Shown here: positions 26,714 through 35,507 of the stretch, piece after piece
How positions within the stretch are numbered: position 1 is the first letter of the stretch
Layout: the number at the start of each line of letters is the position of its first letter
Source: Geodermatophilus africanus
Lineage (GTDB): Bacteria > Actinomycetota > Actinomycetes > Mycobacteriales > Geodermatophilaceae
Direction of reading: 5' to 3'
Assembly (NCBI RefSeq): GCF_900107105.1
Contig: NZ_FNOT01000010.1
Coordinates: 118,337 to 182,336, forward strand
Length of the DNA: 64,000 bases
Position numbers and translations under genes: made by a program
The notes under the pieces: model-generated
Told to the model about the DNA's origin: nothing
What the model saw: the letters and a program-made list of their open reading frames with translations, nothing else
The model's database searches: none

Positions 26714-27217
26714 ATGGACGCCGCAGCGCTGCGGGACCTGCAGGCACCGCTCAAGCAGCAGTACCGCGACGACCCGGCGTCGGCCTGCGTGACGATGCAC
26801 GCCGAGGCGGCCTTCGCCGCCCCGGGGATCACCTGCACCGTGCAGACCTGGGCCGGCCCCGCCCGCGCCGGGCTGCACCCCTCGACGGGTGGCGACGGCG
26901 GCGACGCCTGCTCCGGCGACATGCTGCTGCAGGCGCTGCTCGCCTGCGCCGGGGTGACGATGCGCAGCGTGGCCACGGCGATGGGCCTCGAGATCCGCTC
27001 GGCCCGGCTGACCGCGCGCGGCGATATGGACGCCCGCGGCACGCTCGGCGTCTCGAAGGAGACCCCGGTCGGGCTGGGCACGATCACCGTGGACGCCGAG
27101 CTGGACACCGACGCCGACGACGCCGCGCTCGACCGGCTGGCGCAGCTCACCGAGCGCTACTGCGTGGTCGCCCAGACCCTGGCGCAGCCGCCGCACCTCA
27201 CCGTCCGCCGCGCCTGA
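26714..27217 (+). CDS. OsmC family peroxiredoxin-like protein
   Basis: A 167-residue OsmC/Ohr-fold protein. The two redox cysteine regions are DACSGDMLLQALLACAGVT (about 73-91) and TERYCVVAQTL (about 146-156), matching the family's pair that reduces organic hydroperoxides. ATG 26714 has GGGGAGG upstream. A 69-bp near-copy of the last 23 codons occurs 1.6 kb downstream (28766-28834), evidence of a partial duplication. Confidence 0.82.
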   Translation: MDAAALRDLQAPLKQQYRDDPASACVTMHAEAAFAAPGITCTVQTWAGPARAGLHPSTGGDGGDACSGDMLLQALLACAGVTMRSVATAMGLEIRSARLTARGDMDARGTLGVSKETPVGLGTITVDAELDTDADDAALDRLAQLTERYCVVAQTLAQPPHLTVRRA

Positions 27218-27319
27218 CCGCGGGCCGCGCGCGTCCTCGGCCCTGCCCACCGTGCGGGGCAGGGGCCGACGGTCGGCGACGTCCTCGAGTCGGCGTCCCG
27301 GCCGGGGAGCCCGTCGTCC

Positions 27320-28132
27320 CTACCGGTCGGCGGTCGGTCGGTACCCGCGGATCGGGCCGACCTCGGCGGCCTTCGGATAGGCCGCCGGGTCCCGGTCGGC
27401 CTCCGCGGGGAACTCGAACAGGTCGACCATCAGCACCAGCGGGTAGGCGAGGCTCTGCGGGACCACCCGGACGAGCTCGTCGTCGACGTAGAAGCGCGTC
27501 CCACCGGCGTCCCACGCCGCGGCGTAGGAGTGCCAGTCGGTCGCGTCGAGGTCGAGGACGACGTCGGCCATGTCCGTCCCGAGCCGCGGGTCGTGGTGGG
27601 CCTTGACGCCCAGGCGCACCGTCGAGCCACCGGGGCCGACGGCGGAGCCGTACAGCTCGGCGATGCAGACCTCCCCCGACTGGTCCGGTGCGGCCTCCTC
27701 CAGACCGACGAGCCACACCGCGAGCATGCACGTCGGGTCGGGAGTCGCCCGCAGTCGTGCCTCGACCAGCCCGCTGCGGGGCGTGTACAGCCGGCGGGTC
27801 GGGACGGCGGTCGCGACCCGGAGATCGGATCGGTGGCGGTGTGTCCCGCGGTCGGACCCCACCCCGCCGGAGAAGGACCCGGTCTGGAGGTTCGACACCC
27901 GCAGCTCGCCGTCGTCGGGGCGCCAGGCGGGCTGGTCGGCGTCGATCCGGAGCCGGAGCACCCCGGGGAGCAGGTCGTACCGGGCCGCCGACCGCTGGGG
28001 AGTGGTCCACTGAGGGAGGTAGTGGGTCACCCAGCGGCTCGGGTCGACCTCCGTGCCGGTGAAGTCCTCGGCGAACTCCAGGTCGTACCGGGAGCGGTCC
28101 AGCCGACCGGCGCCCACCGTCGGCGCGTTCAC
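27320..28132 (-). CDS. Glycoside hydrolase family 16-like protein with altered active-site motif
   Basis: A 270-residue beta-jelly-roll protein with GH16/laminarinase-type pattern: DLEFAEDFTGTEVDPSRWV at the N-terminus, GLVEARLRATP before the active strand, and FYVDDELVRVVPQSLAYPL after it. The active-site strand reads GEVCIAELYG, so the two catalytic glutamates of E-x-D-x-x-E are present but the middle Asp is Cys. No signal peptide is visible, unusual for a polysaccharide hydrolase. Activity is therefore uncertain; it may be a binding protein. GTG 28132 overlaps the stop of the MmcQ gene (GTGA). Confidence 0.72.
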   Translation of the reverse strand: MNAPTVGAGRLDRSRYDLEFAEDFTGTEVDPSRWVTHYLPQWTTPQRSAARYDLLPGVLRLRIDADQPAWRPDDGELRVSNLQTGSFSGGVGSDRGTHRHRSDLRVATAVPTRRLYTPRSGLVEARLRATPDPTCMLAVWLVGLEEAAPDQSGEVCIAELYGSAVGPGGSTVRLGVKAHHDPRLGTDMADVVLDLDATDWHSYAAAWDAGGTRFYVDDELVRVVPQSLAYPLVLMVDLFEFPAEADRDPAAYPKAAEVGPIRGYRPTADR

Positions 28133-28527
28133 GGGGCCGGCGGGGCGTCGTCGAGCCACGTGCGCGCCAGCCGTCGGGGTGCCCGGGCCAGCCACGCCTC
28201 GGTGACCAGCTCCTCGAGTTCGCCGGGGTCGATGCGGTCGAGTCGGGCGAGCACGATCGGGTGGCCGTCGAAGTGCGGCGTCGTCAGGTAGGTGTCCGGG
28301 TCGTCGGTCAGGAGCGCCTCCTTCGCGCCGAGGTCGGGCACCCACGCGCCCAACGGCGGTGCGTCCGGTGCCCGGTTCCCGAGGTGGGCGAGGTCGGCCC
28401 GGCGCAGCGGCCGCTCCCAGACGAACAGCCGGTCGCGCACCCGCCACTCGAGGTGACCGCGCGAGGTCCGCTCGCCGACCTCGGGGAGCGCGAGGGCGAG
28501 TGCGCGGACGTCCTCCCAGCCGGGCAC
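28129..28527 (-). CDS. MmcQ/YjbR family protein
   Basis: A 132-residue protein of the MmcQ/YjbR (DUF419) fold. Family features are LALALPEVGERTSRGHLEWRV at the N-terminus, the FVWERPLR strand, and LTTPHFDGHPIVLARLDRID with the conserved His. These cysteine-free 'CyaY-like' proteins are widespread; DNA binding has been suggested for relatives. ATG 28527 starts the conserved sequence. It is co-transcribed with the GH16-like gene by a four-base overlap. Confidence 0.85.
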   Translation of the reverse strand: MPGWEDVRALALALPEVGERTSRGHLEWRVRDRLFVWERPLRRADLAHLGNRAPDAPPLGAWVPDLGAKEALLTDDPDTYLTTPHFDGHPIVLARLDRIDPGELEELVTEAWLARAPRRLARTWLDDAPPAP

Positions 28528-28985
28528 GCCGGCAGGCTAACCCGTCGCCGGTGCCCCAGGACCCGCCCTCGGCCCTGCACCCGTGCGAGGCAGCGGGTGG
28601 GCGTCGCGACGCCCCGCCGAGTGGTGACGCACGCGCCTCCGCGCGGGAGGCGACGTGGTCCCCGGACGCTCCACCGCTGCTTCCTCCTGGGAGCAGGGGT
28701 GGAGGTCGCCAGGAGTCACTCGTCAGGCGGCCGGGGACCGGGGATGACACCCGACCGGGCGGGCCACCGAGCGCTGCTGCGTGGTCGCCCGGACCCCGGC
28801 GGAGCCGCCGCACCTCGCCGTCCGCCGCGCCTGACCCGGCCGCCTCGGGCCCTCCCCCTCGCGGGTCAGGGCGCCCGCCCGGACCCTTCCCGGCCGGTGA
28901 CCGGCTTGGTCGACTGCGCTGCAGGGCCTGCCGCGCGCGGCGCGCGGGCTGCCGCCGGGACGGCGGGACGACACGGGGGAGTGGT
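28528..28985. other. 458-bp region upstream of the acyltransferase, with an osmC fragment and no intact gene
   Basis: I see no convincing gene. It contains a block (about 28569-28600) resembling sequence just after osmC (27235-27268), the osmC 3' fragment at 28766-28834, and one copy of the TGACACCCGACCG motif at about 28745. The pieces suggest an old local duplication followed by deletion. The acyltransferase promoter should lie in the last 150 bp. Confidence 0.5.
28766..28834 (+). pseudogene. Duplicated 3' end of the OsmC gene
   Basis: Twenty-three codons ending in TGA read TERCCVVARTPAEPPHLAVR..., against TERYCVVAQTLAQPPHLTVR... at the end of osmC. By my base-by-base comparison 64 of 69 bases match. 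There is no start codon or upstream OsmC sequence, so it is a non-functional fragment. Confidence 0.8.
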
Positions 28986-31181
28986 ATGACGGCGACAGCT
29001 GTGCCGGTCGAGCGGACGGTCGTCCGCCGGAGCGTGGAACGCGCCGCGGCTCCGGAGCACCGCTCCCGGGGCCTGGAGCGCCGCTCCCGGGGCCCGGAGC
29101 ACCGCTTCCGGCGGGACATCGAGGGCCTGCGGGCCGTGGCGGTCGGCCTCGTCCTGCTCGACCACGTGGTCGGCTGGCCCTCGGGCGGGTTCGTCGGCGT
29201 CGACGTCTTCTTCGTGATCTCCGGCTTCCTCATCACCGGCCTGCTGGTCCGGGAGCGGCAGCGCACCGGCCGCATCTCGTTCCGCGCCTTCTACGTGCGC
29301 CGGGCCCGCCGGCTGCTGCCCGCGGCGGTGTCGACGCTGGTCGTCACCACGCTGGCCGCCTGGGTGCTCTTCGTAGACGGCCGGTTCCGGAACACCGTCA
29401 CCGACGGTCTGTGGGCGCTGTTCTTCGGCGCCAACGTCAACTTCGCGCAGCAGGGCACCGACTACTTCCAGACGGACGCGGCGCCCTCGCCGTTCCAGCA
29501 CTTCTGGTCCCTCGCGGTCGAGGAGCAGTTCTACCTGCTGTGGCCGGTGCTGGTCCTCGCCGTCTTCGCGGTCACGGTCGGCCGGCGGGGCCGCACCGCC
29601 GTCCTCGGCCTGGCGGTGCTGGCGGTGACGGCGGCGTCGTTCGCGTGGTCGCTGCACGCCACGAGCACCTCGCCGGAGACCGCCTACTTCTCCACGTTCA
29701 CCCGCGCCTGGGAGCTCGGGGTCGGCGCGCTGGTCGCCGTCACGGCCGCGGGCCTGCACCGGCTCCCGGGGCGGCTGCAGGCCGTGCTCGCGTGGGCGGG
29801 CCTGGCCGGCGTCGTCGCGTCGGCGTTCCTCATCACCGCGACCACGCCGTTCCCGGGCTCCGCCGCGGCGCTGCCGGTCCTCTCGACGGCGCTGCTCGTC
29901 GCGTTCGGCGCGGCGCCTCGCGGGCCGGGGGTGCGGTGGGCGCTGGGCAGCGCGCCGGCGCGCTTCCTCGGCCGGATCTCCTACTCGCTGTACCTGTGGC
30001 ACTGGCCGGTGGTCGTCGTCCTCGCGGCCGTGCTGGACCCGGGGTCACCGGCCTACCCCGCCGTCGCGCTGGCCCTGTCGCTGGCCCTGGCGACGGTCTC
30101 TTACCACGTCGTCGAGCAGCCGGTGCTGCACTCGCGGTGGCTGCTGCCGCGGGCGCAGCGGCGGACGCCGCACCCGGCGGCGCCGCGGGTGTTCCGGCGC
30201 GCGCGGGCGGTGGCCGGTGCGTCGGTGGGCACGGCGATCGTCGTCGCCGCCGGACTGCTGGCCGTGCAGCCGCCGGGCCAGCTGGACGCCCGGGCGGCGG
30301 CCGCGGCCGACGCGGCTCTGCGCGTCGACGCGGAGGCGCGTGCGGCCGCGGCGGACGGCGGAGCGGCCGAGGACCCGCTGACCCGTGAGATCCGCGCGGC
30401 GACGGTGGCCCTGACCTGGCCGGCCGACCTCTCGCCGAGCCTCGACGACCTGCCCGACTACCTGCGCGGGCAGTGGTCGGAGGGCTGCTTCGACGTGCGT
30501 CCGGACAACGTGGCCGACTGCGGCTACGGCGACTCGGCCGCGGCCCAGCGGGCGGTCGTGCTCGGCGACTCCGTCGCGGGCGCCTGGCTGCCGGGCATCG
30601 TCTCGGGCCTGACGCCGCGGGGCTGGTCGGTGCAGACGCTGTCGATGGGCCGCTGCCCCAACGTGCTGGAGATGACGCTGGCCGGCGGGCAGCCGTTCAC
30701 CGAGTGCGCCGAGCACCGGCAGTGGGCCCTGGGCTGGATCGCCGAGAACGGCCCGGACCTGGTCGTGCTCAGCAACGCCTACGACGTCGAGCTCGCCGAC
30801 CCCGCACTGGACCGGACGGCGGTCTTCCGGGACGGGCTGACCTCGATGGTCGAGCGGATCCAGGCCTCCGGCGCCCGGGTCGTCGTCCTCGGGGCGCCGC
30901 CGGAGACCGGGAACCTGCAGTCGTGCGCGAGCGGGCTCAGCGAGCCCGCCGACTGCGCCGAGGCGCCGAGCCGGTCGTACCTGGCGTCGCTGGCGATCGA
31001 GGCCGAGGTGGCCGGGGCGACCGGCGCGACAGCCGTCGACCCGCAGCGCTGGTTCTGCGCCGACGACCTCTGCCCGGCCTTCGTGGGCAGCACGCCGGTG
31101 TTCGCCGACGGGGTGCACATGACGGCGGAGTACTCCGAGCGGATCGGGTCCGCCGTCGCCGCCGCCCTGCTGGAGCCCTGA
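28986..31181 (+). CDS. OafA/YrhL-type acyltransferase 3 with C-terminal SGNH domain
   Basis: A 731-residue protein. The acyltransferase-3 membrane domain (about 40-390, ten or so helices) starts FRRDIEGLRAVAVGLVLLDH, with the catalytic His of the family, and contains GGFVGVDVFFVISGFLITGL, FYVRRARRLLPA and YSLYLWHWP. After a last helix near 425-445, an external SGNH esterase-like domain (about 500-730) shows VVLGDSVAGAWLP (nucleophile Ser) and ADGVHMTAEY (Asp/His pair). Such proteins move acetyl groups across the membrane onto cell-wall glycans or lipids. ATG 28986 is chosen at the head of a short basic lead. Confidence 0.92.
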   Translation: MTATAVPVERTVVRRSVERAAAPEHRSRGLERRSRGPEHRFRRDIEGLRAVAVGLVLLDHVVGWPSGGFVGVDVFFVISGFLITGLLVRERQRTGRISFRAFYVRRARRLLPAAVSTLVVTTLAAWVLFVDGRFRNTVTDGLWALFFGANVNFAQQGTDYFQTDAAPSPFQHFWSLAVEEQFYLLWPVLVLAVFAVTVGRRGRTAVLGLAVLAVTAASFAWSLHATSTSPETAYFSTFTRAWELGVGALVAVTAAGLHRLPGRLQAVLAWAGLAGVVASAFLITATTPFPGSAAALPVLSTALLVAFGAAPRGPGVRWALGSAPARFLGRISYSLYLWHWPVVVVLAAVLDPGSPAYPAVALALSLALATVSYHVVEQPVLHSRWLLPRAQRRTPHPAAPRVFRRARAVAGASVGTAIVVAAGLLAVQPPGQLDARAAAAADAALRVDAEARAAAADGGAAEDPLTREIRAATVALTWPADLSPSLDDLPDYLRGQWSEGCFDVRPDNVADCGYGDSAAAQRAVVLGDSVAGAWLPGIVSGLTPRGWSVQTLSMGRCPNVLEMTLAGGQPFTECAEHRQWALGWIAENGPDLVVLSNAYDVELADPALDRTAVFRDGLTSMVERIQASGARVVVLGAPPETGNLQSCASGLSEPADCAEAPSRSYLASLAIEAEVAGATGATAVDPQRWFCADDLCPAFVGSTPVFADGVHMTAEYSERIGSAVAAALLEP

Positions 31182-31285
31182 CGCCCTCAACGGTTCTCCG
31201 AGGTGGCCGCGTCGCCGTCCTGAGGTCGGTCCGCGTTCACCAGGTCACCAGCCGGACGTCGTCGTGACCGGTCAGGGTCTCGGCC

Positions 31286-31360
31286 ATGACGACCCCCCGT
31301 GCGATCTCACGCCGTTCCGTGCTCCAGGGAGCCGGGGCCGCCGTGGCGCTGCTCGCCGGT
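31286..31360 (+). pseudogene. Orphan twin-arginine signal peptide (truncated gene)
   Basis: ATG 31286 begins TTPRAISRRSVLQGAGAAVALLAG, a textbook Tat signal with SRRSVL, an Ala-rich core and an expected lipobox/cleavage zone. Immediately afterwards the sequence runs antisense into the end of the PBP gene (stop at 31360). The mature domain is missing, so a rearrangement seems to have joined a Tat-exported protein's start to the PBP tail. The frame stays open to 31651 but only as antisense sequence. Confidence 0.5.
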
Positions 31361-33413
31361 CAGTCGCCGTCCTCCCGGGACGCGCGATCGGCCGCGCTGT
31401 CCTGCGAGCCGGTCAGAGCCGGATCGGCCGGCGGGAAGGGGACCATCGGGTCGCCGGTGAGGACCGGCGCCATGGCGTCGTGCCAGATGGTGGCGCCCTT
31501 GTCGCCGCCGCCTCCGCTGACCTCCTGGTTCCGCTTGGGGTTGAACACCATGACGCTGGCGGAGTACTCGGGTGTGAAGCCGGCGAAGGCGACCGAGAAG
31601 CCCCCCTGCGACGTCCCGGTCTTCCCGGCGATCTGGTGGCCGGGGACGTAGGCCGCGGCGCCGGTCTGCGTGGGGTCCGGTCCGGGTTCGACGTCCTTGC
31701 GGAGCACCTGGGCGAGGGTGTCGGCCACACCGGGCGCCACGGCCTCCGGGGTGCAGTCCGGGTCGACGGCGAGCGGCCGGCCGTCGGGGCCGGCCAGCGG
31801 CTCCCCGCCCCGGTCGAGCACCGCGACGACGGGGGTCGGTTCGCAGCGGGTGCCGCTGGCCGCGAGGGTCGCGTAGGCGTTCGCCAGGTCCAGCGGGCTG
31901 GTCGGCTCCGCGCCCAGGGTGAAGGACCCGCGGTTCTGCCCGACGAGCGCGTCGGCCGAGGTCGCGGTGAAGTGCATCCCCATCCGCTCGGCCACGCGCA
32001 CCGGCCCCTCGACGCTGCCGAGCTGGTCCTGCAGCGCCATGAAGTAGGTGTTCGAGGAGCGGTACAGCGCCTGCTCCATGGTCATCGTCCGGATGTCCGC
32101 GGCGGCGTACGCCCGGACCGTGTACGGCTCGCTGCCGTTGCGGTACACGCGCGAGGTGTAGGGGTTGTCGGCGGTGATCGTGTGGGACGTCGGGATGCCC
32201 CGCTCGAGCGCGGCGGCGGCGGTGAAGACCTTGTAGGTCGACCCGGACCCCTGGCTCCGGGCGGTGGGCAGCAGCACCGACTCGCAGTCGGCCTCGGTGC
32301 AGCCGTAGCGGCGGTTGACGCTCATCGCCAGGACGTGCCCGGTGCCGGGCTGGACGGCGGTGTACACGCCGGCCAGTGGGTCGCCCATCGGGACGGTCCG
32401 GCGCAGCGCCCGGTCACCGGCGACCTGCACGTCCGGCTGCAGCGTCGTCCGGACGGTCAGGCCGCCCTGGTCCAGCTCGGTCCGGCCGATGCCCAGCTCC
32501 CGCGACAGGTACTGCTCCAGGTACGCGCAGAAGAAGCCGCCGACCGTGGCGTCGGCGCAGCCGTGGGCGACCCCGGGCCTGGGCGGATCGAGAGCGGCCG
32601 GTCCTGGGCGTGGGCCAGCTGCCGGGCGTTGATGGCACCGACGGCGTGCATCCGCTCCAGCACCTCGTTGCGGCGGGCGAGGGCAGCCGCCGGGGCGGTC
32701 ACCGGGTCGTGGACGGTCGGGCTCTGCACGAGGCCGGCCAGCAGCGCCGCCTGCGGCAGGGTGAGGTCGTCGGCGTCCACGCTGAACCAGCGCTGCGCGG
32801 CGGCCTGGACGCCGTGGGCCCCGGCGCCGAAGTAGACGGTGTTGAGGTACCGGGTGAGGATTTCGTCCTTGGAGGCGGTCCGTTCCAGCGCGATGGCGAG
32901 CCGGGCCTCCCGCAGTTTGCGCTCGACGCTCCGCTCGGTGGCCGAGTCGCGCTGACCGGAGGTCTCGGCGCCCAGGAGCAGGCGCTGCTTGACCAGCTGC
33001 TGGGTGATCGTCGACCCGCCCTGCTCGACCGAGCCCGCCGCGACGTTGGCGGCCAGCGCGCGCAGCATGCCCTGCAGGTCCAGGCCGCTGTGCTCGAGGA
33101 ACCGCGCGTCCTCGATCGCCATGACGGCCTGCTTGACGACCGGCGCGATCTGCCGGCTGGTCACCGGCACGCGGTCGGCGGCGTAGAAGGTGGTGATCAG
33201 CGACCCGTCGGCGGCCAGCACGCGGGTGTTGCCCGGGACGCTGCCGGTCAGTTCGGCGGGCAGCTGTCCGGCCGACGGCACGGAGTCGCGGGCCAGCAGG
33301 CCTGCCCCGCCCACCCAGGGCAGCACGAGACCGGCCACCAGGACCCCGGCGACGAGCACCGCCGAGAGCAGCTTCTTCAGGACGACGGACCGCGGCTGTG
33401 TCTCCGGGAGCAC
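31360..33413 (-). pseudogene. Class A penicillin-binding protein (PonA type), split by a frameshift
   Basis: The 5' part (to about 32585) encodes a membrane anchor (LLSAVLVAGVLVAGLVLPWV) and a GT51 transglycosylase with AIEDARFLEHSGLD, GGSTITQQLVKQ and LTRYLNTVYFG. The 3' part (31360 to about 32580) encodes the transpeptidase with GSTYK (S-x-x-K), SSN and AGKTGTSQGG (K-T-G). A single-base loss in a C-run near 32580-32584 changes frame; restoring one C gives a continuous PonA-like protein through RPGVAHGCADATVGGFFC. It is either a pseudogene or a sequencing error. The start may be GTG 33413 or GTG 33467. No PASTA domains follow. Confidence 0.8.
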
Positions 33414-33527
33414 CGGCCGGAAGCTAGGCGGCACACCCCGCCCCGGAGGTTGCCGTCCGGTTGCCACGGCGGTAACTGCTGGAGTCGCTACACCCGGCCT
33501 CGCGGGGCGACGGCGGTGAGTCCCCGG

Positions 33528-33766
33528 CCGGTCACGGCCCGGTGACCGGTCCGCCCGTCGTTGCCGCAGGATGACACCCGACCGATTGGCTGCCGCGGGA
33601 CCTGGACGGCGGTCGGCAGCCCGCCGATCCGCATCGCACCGCGGTCACCAGGTCCGACGAGGACGGCCGGCCGGCGGCCGTCGAGGTGGCTCCGGCCCGG
33701 GGTGCTCCCATGCCCCCGGTGCGCCCCGGCGGACACGGTGACGGCGCGGTGACGGCGCGGTGACGC
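33528..33766. promoter_or_regulatory. Control region upstream of the dioxygenase operon
   Basis: The 373-bp divergent region between the PBP and the dioxygenase has no gene. It contains CCGGTCAC-N6-GTGACCGG (33528-33549, perfect 8-bp arms), a TGACACCCGACCG motif near 33571, and GGTGACGGCGC repeated in tandem (33737-33766, two full copies and a partial one). These are plausible regulator sites for the dioxygenase-catalase operon. Confidence 0.5.
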
Positions 33767-33839
33767 CTCCTCCGAAGACTCCGTGGCCCCGCGTGCGCAG
33801 GGCGGTCCCGTCCGGGACCAGGAGTCGACAGGAGCGGCC

Positions 33840-35507
33840 GTGACAACGACAACCCGAGCAGCCGTGGCAACGGGTGGAGGCGCTGAGGCGACGAGCGTGC
33901 CGGCCGTTCCCGCGACCGCAGCGCACTGGTCGTACTGGCGCAGGAACGGCTGGCGCAACGGCGCCGAACTCTGGGCGGTCACCCACCTGGAGCCCGTCTG
34001 GACGCTGCTGCGACGGCTGCCCGGCGTCCGGTCGGCGACCAACCGGCTGCTCATCACCCGGTTCGTCTCCAAGCTCGAGACGCGGCCGAACGTCCTGAGC
34101 ACGAAGACCCCGTACACGTCGTGGGAGTCGCTCACCGACCGCACGTACAGCGCCCGGCACCTGCCGCCGGACGACGAGCTGCAGCAGCGGCTGCAGCCGG
34201 CGGCGTCGGTCGCGGAGCTGTTCCGCCGGGAGCAGCCGCGGGTGTCGGCGAAGTCGACCCTGCTGTTCTCCCACTTCGCCCAGTGGTTCGTCGACGGCTT
34301 CCTCCGCACGGACCCCGAGGACCCGACGCGCAACACCTCCACCCACGACATCGACCTGAGCCAGCTCTACGGCCAGACCGAGGACGTGACCGCACTGCTG
34401 CGGACCCGCTCCGGCGGCCGGCTCAAGAGCCAGCAGATCAACGGCGGCGAGTTCCCGCCCTACTACTTCGGCCCGGACGGGCAGGTCCAGCCGGAGTTCG
34501 AGGACCTCCCGCTCAGCTACCCCGGCGCCGACCGGAAGGCCGTGGAGCTGGGCAAGCTGACCGACGCCCAGAAGCGGAGCCTGTTCGCCCTCGGCATCCC
34601 GCGGGGCAACATCCACTACGGCTTCGTGATGCTCAGCACGCTCTTCCTCCGCGAGCACAACCGCCTCGCCGGCCTCATCGCGGAGGAACACCCCGAGTGG
34701 GACGACGAGCACGTCTTCCAGGCGGCCCGCAACACACTGATCGTCATCCTGCTCAAGATCGTCATCGAGGACTACATCAACCACATCACGCCGTTCCACT
34801 TCAAGCTGTTCGTCGAGCCGGGGATCGGCGTCGGGGAGAAGTGGTACCGGCAGAACTGGATGTCCATCGAGTTCGACCTGCTCTACCGCTGGCACCCCCT
34901 CGTCCCCACCGAGCTGGTCGTCGGCGGCGTGCGACGGTCGGCCGGGGACGTCCTGTGGGAGACCGACGTCGTCCCCGAGCAGGGCCTCGCCGCGCTGTTC
35001 GACGAGGCGTCCCGGCAGCCGAGCACCGAGATCGCGATCCGGAACACCGCGGAGTTCCTGCGGGAGGTCGAGGAGCGCACGATCGCCATCGGCCGGACGG
35101 CGGCACTGGCCGGCTTCAACGCGTACCGCCAGGCCTGCGGCTACCCGCGGCTGCGGTCCTTCCGCGACTTCTCCGCCGACCCCGAGGTGGGCCGGGCGCT
35201 GGCCGCCCGGTACCGGTCGGTGGACGACGTCGAGCTGTACGTCGGACTCTTCGCCGAGGACGTCCGGCGGAACTCCGCGCTGCCCCCGGTGATGGGCACG
35301 ATGGTGGCGGTGGACGCCTTCTCGCAGGCGCTCACCAACCCGCTGCTCGCGCCCGGCGTCTACGGTGCCGAGACCTTCTCCGGAGCGGGGGAGCGCGAGA
35401 TCGAGCGGACCAGTCGGCTGCAGGACCTCGTCGACCGGAACACCCCCGGCGAGGGCACCGCGCCGCTGGTCACCTTCACCCGCACCGGCTCGGCGGCGAC
35501 ACGATGA
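33840..35507 (+). CDS. Cyclooxygenase-like haem peroxidase family protein (probable fatty-acid dioxygenase)
   Basis: A 555-residue animal-haem-peroxidase protein close in pattern to prostaglandin synthase. EFDLLYRWHPLVP contains Y349 and H352, equivalent to the COX catalytic tyrosyl residue (Y385) and proximal haem ligand (H388). LREHNRLAGLIAEEHPEWDD is a second COX-like block. In HFAQWFVDGFLRTD the position of the COX distal His aligns by eye with D152, so peroxidase activity may be weak while dioxygenation is kept. No EGF domain, signal peptide or membrane-binding region is seen. AGGAG supports GTG 33840. The stop overlaps the catalase-like gene by four bases, so both products act together, probably in oxylipin formation. 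Confidence 0.85.
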   Translation: MTTTTRAAVATGGGAEATSVPAVPATAAHWSYWRRNGWRNGAELWAVTHLEPVWTLLRRLPGVRSATNRLLITRFVSKLETRPNVLSTKTPYTSWESLTDRTYSARHLPPDDELQQRLQPAASVAELFRREQPRVSAKSTLLFSHFAQWFVDGFLRTDPEDPTRNTSTHDIDLSQLYGQTEDVTALLRTRSGGRLKSQQINGGEFPPYYFGPDGQVQPEFEDLPLSYPGADRKAVELGKLTDAQKRSLFALGIPRGNIHYGFVMLSTLFLREHNRLAGLIAEEHPEWDDEHVFQAARNTLIVILLKIVIEDYINHITPFHFKLFVEPGIGVGEKWYRQNWMSIEFDLLYRWHPLVPTELVVGGVRRSAGDVLWETDVVPEQGLAALFDEASRQPSTEIAIRNTAEFLREVEERTIAIGRTAALAGFNAYRQACGYPRLRSFRDFSADPEVGRALAARYRSVDDVELYVGLFAEDVRRNSALPPVMGTMVAVDAFSQALTNPLLAPGVYGAETFSGAGEREIERTSRLQDLVDRNTPGEGTAPLVTFTRTGSAATR

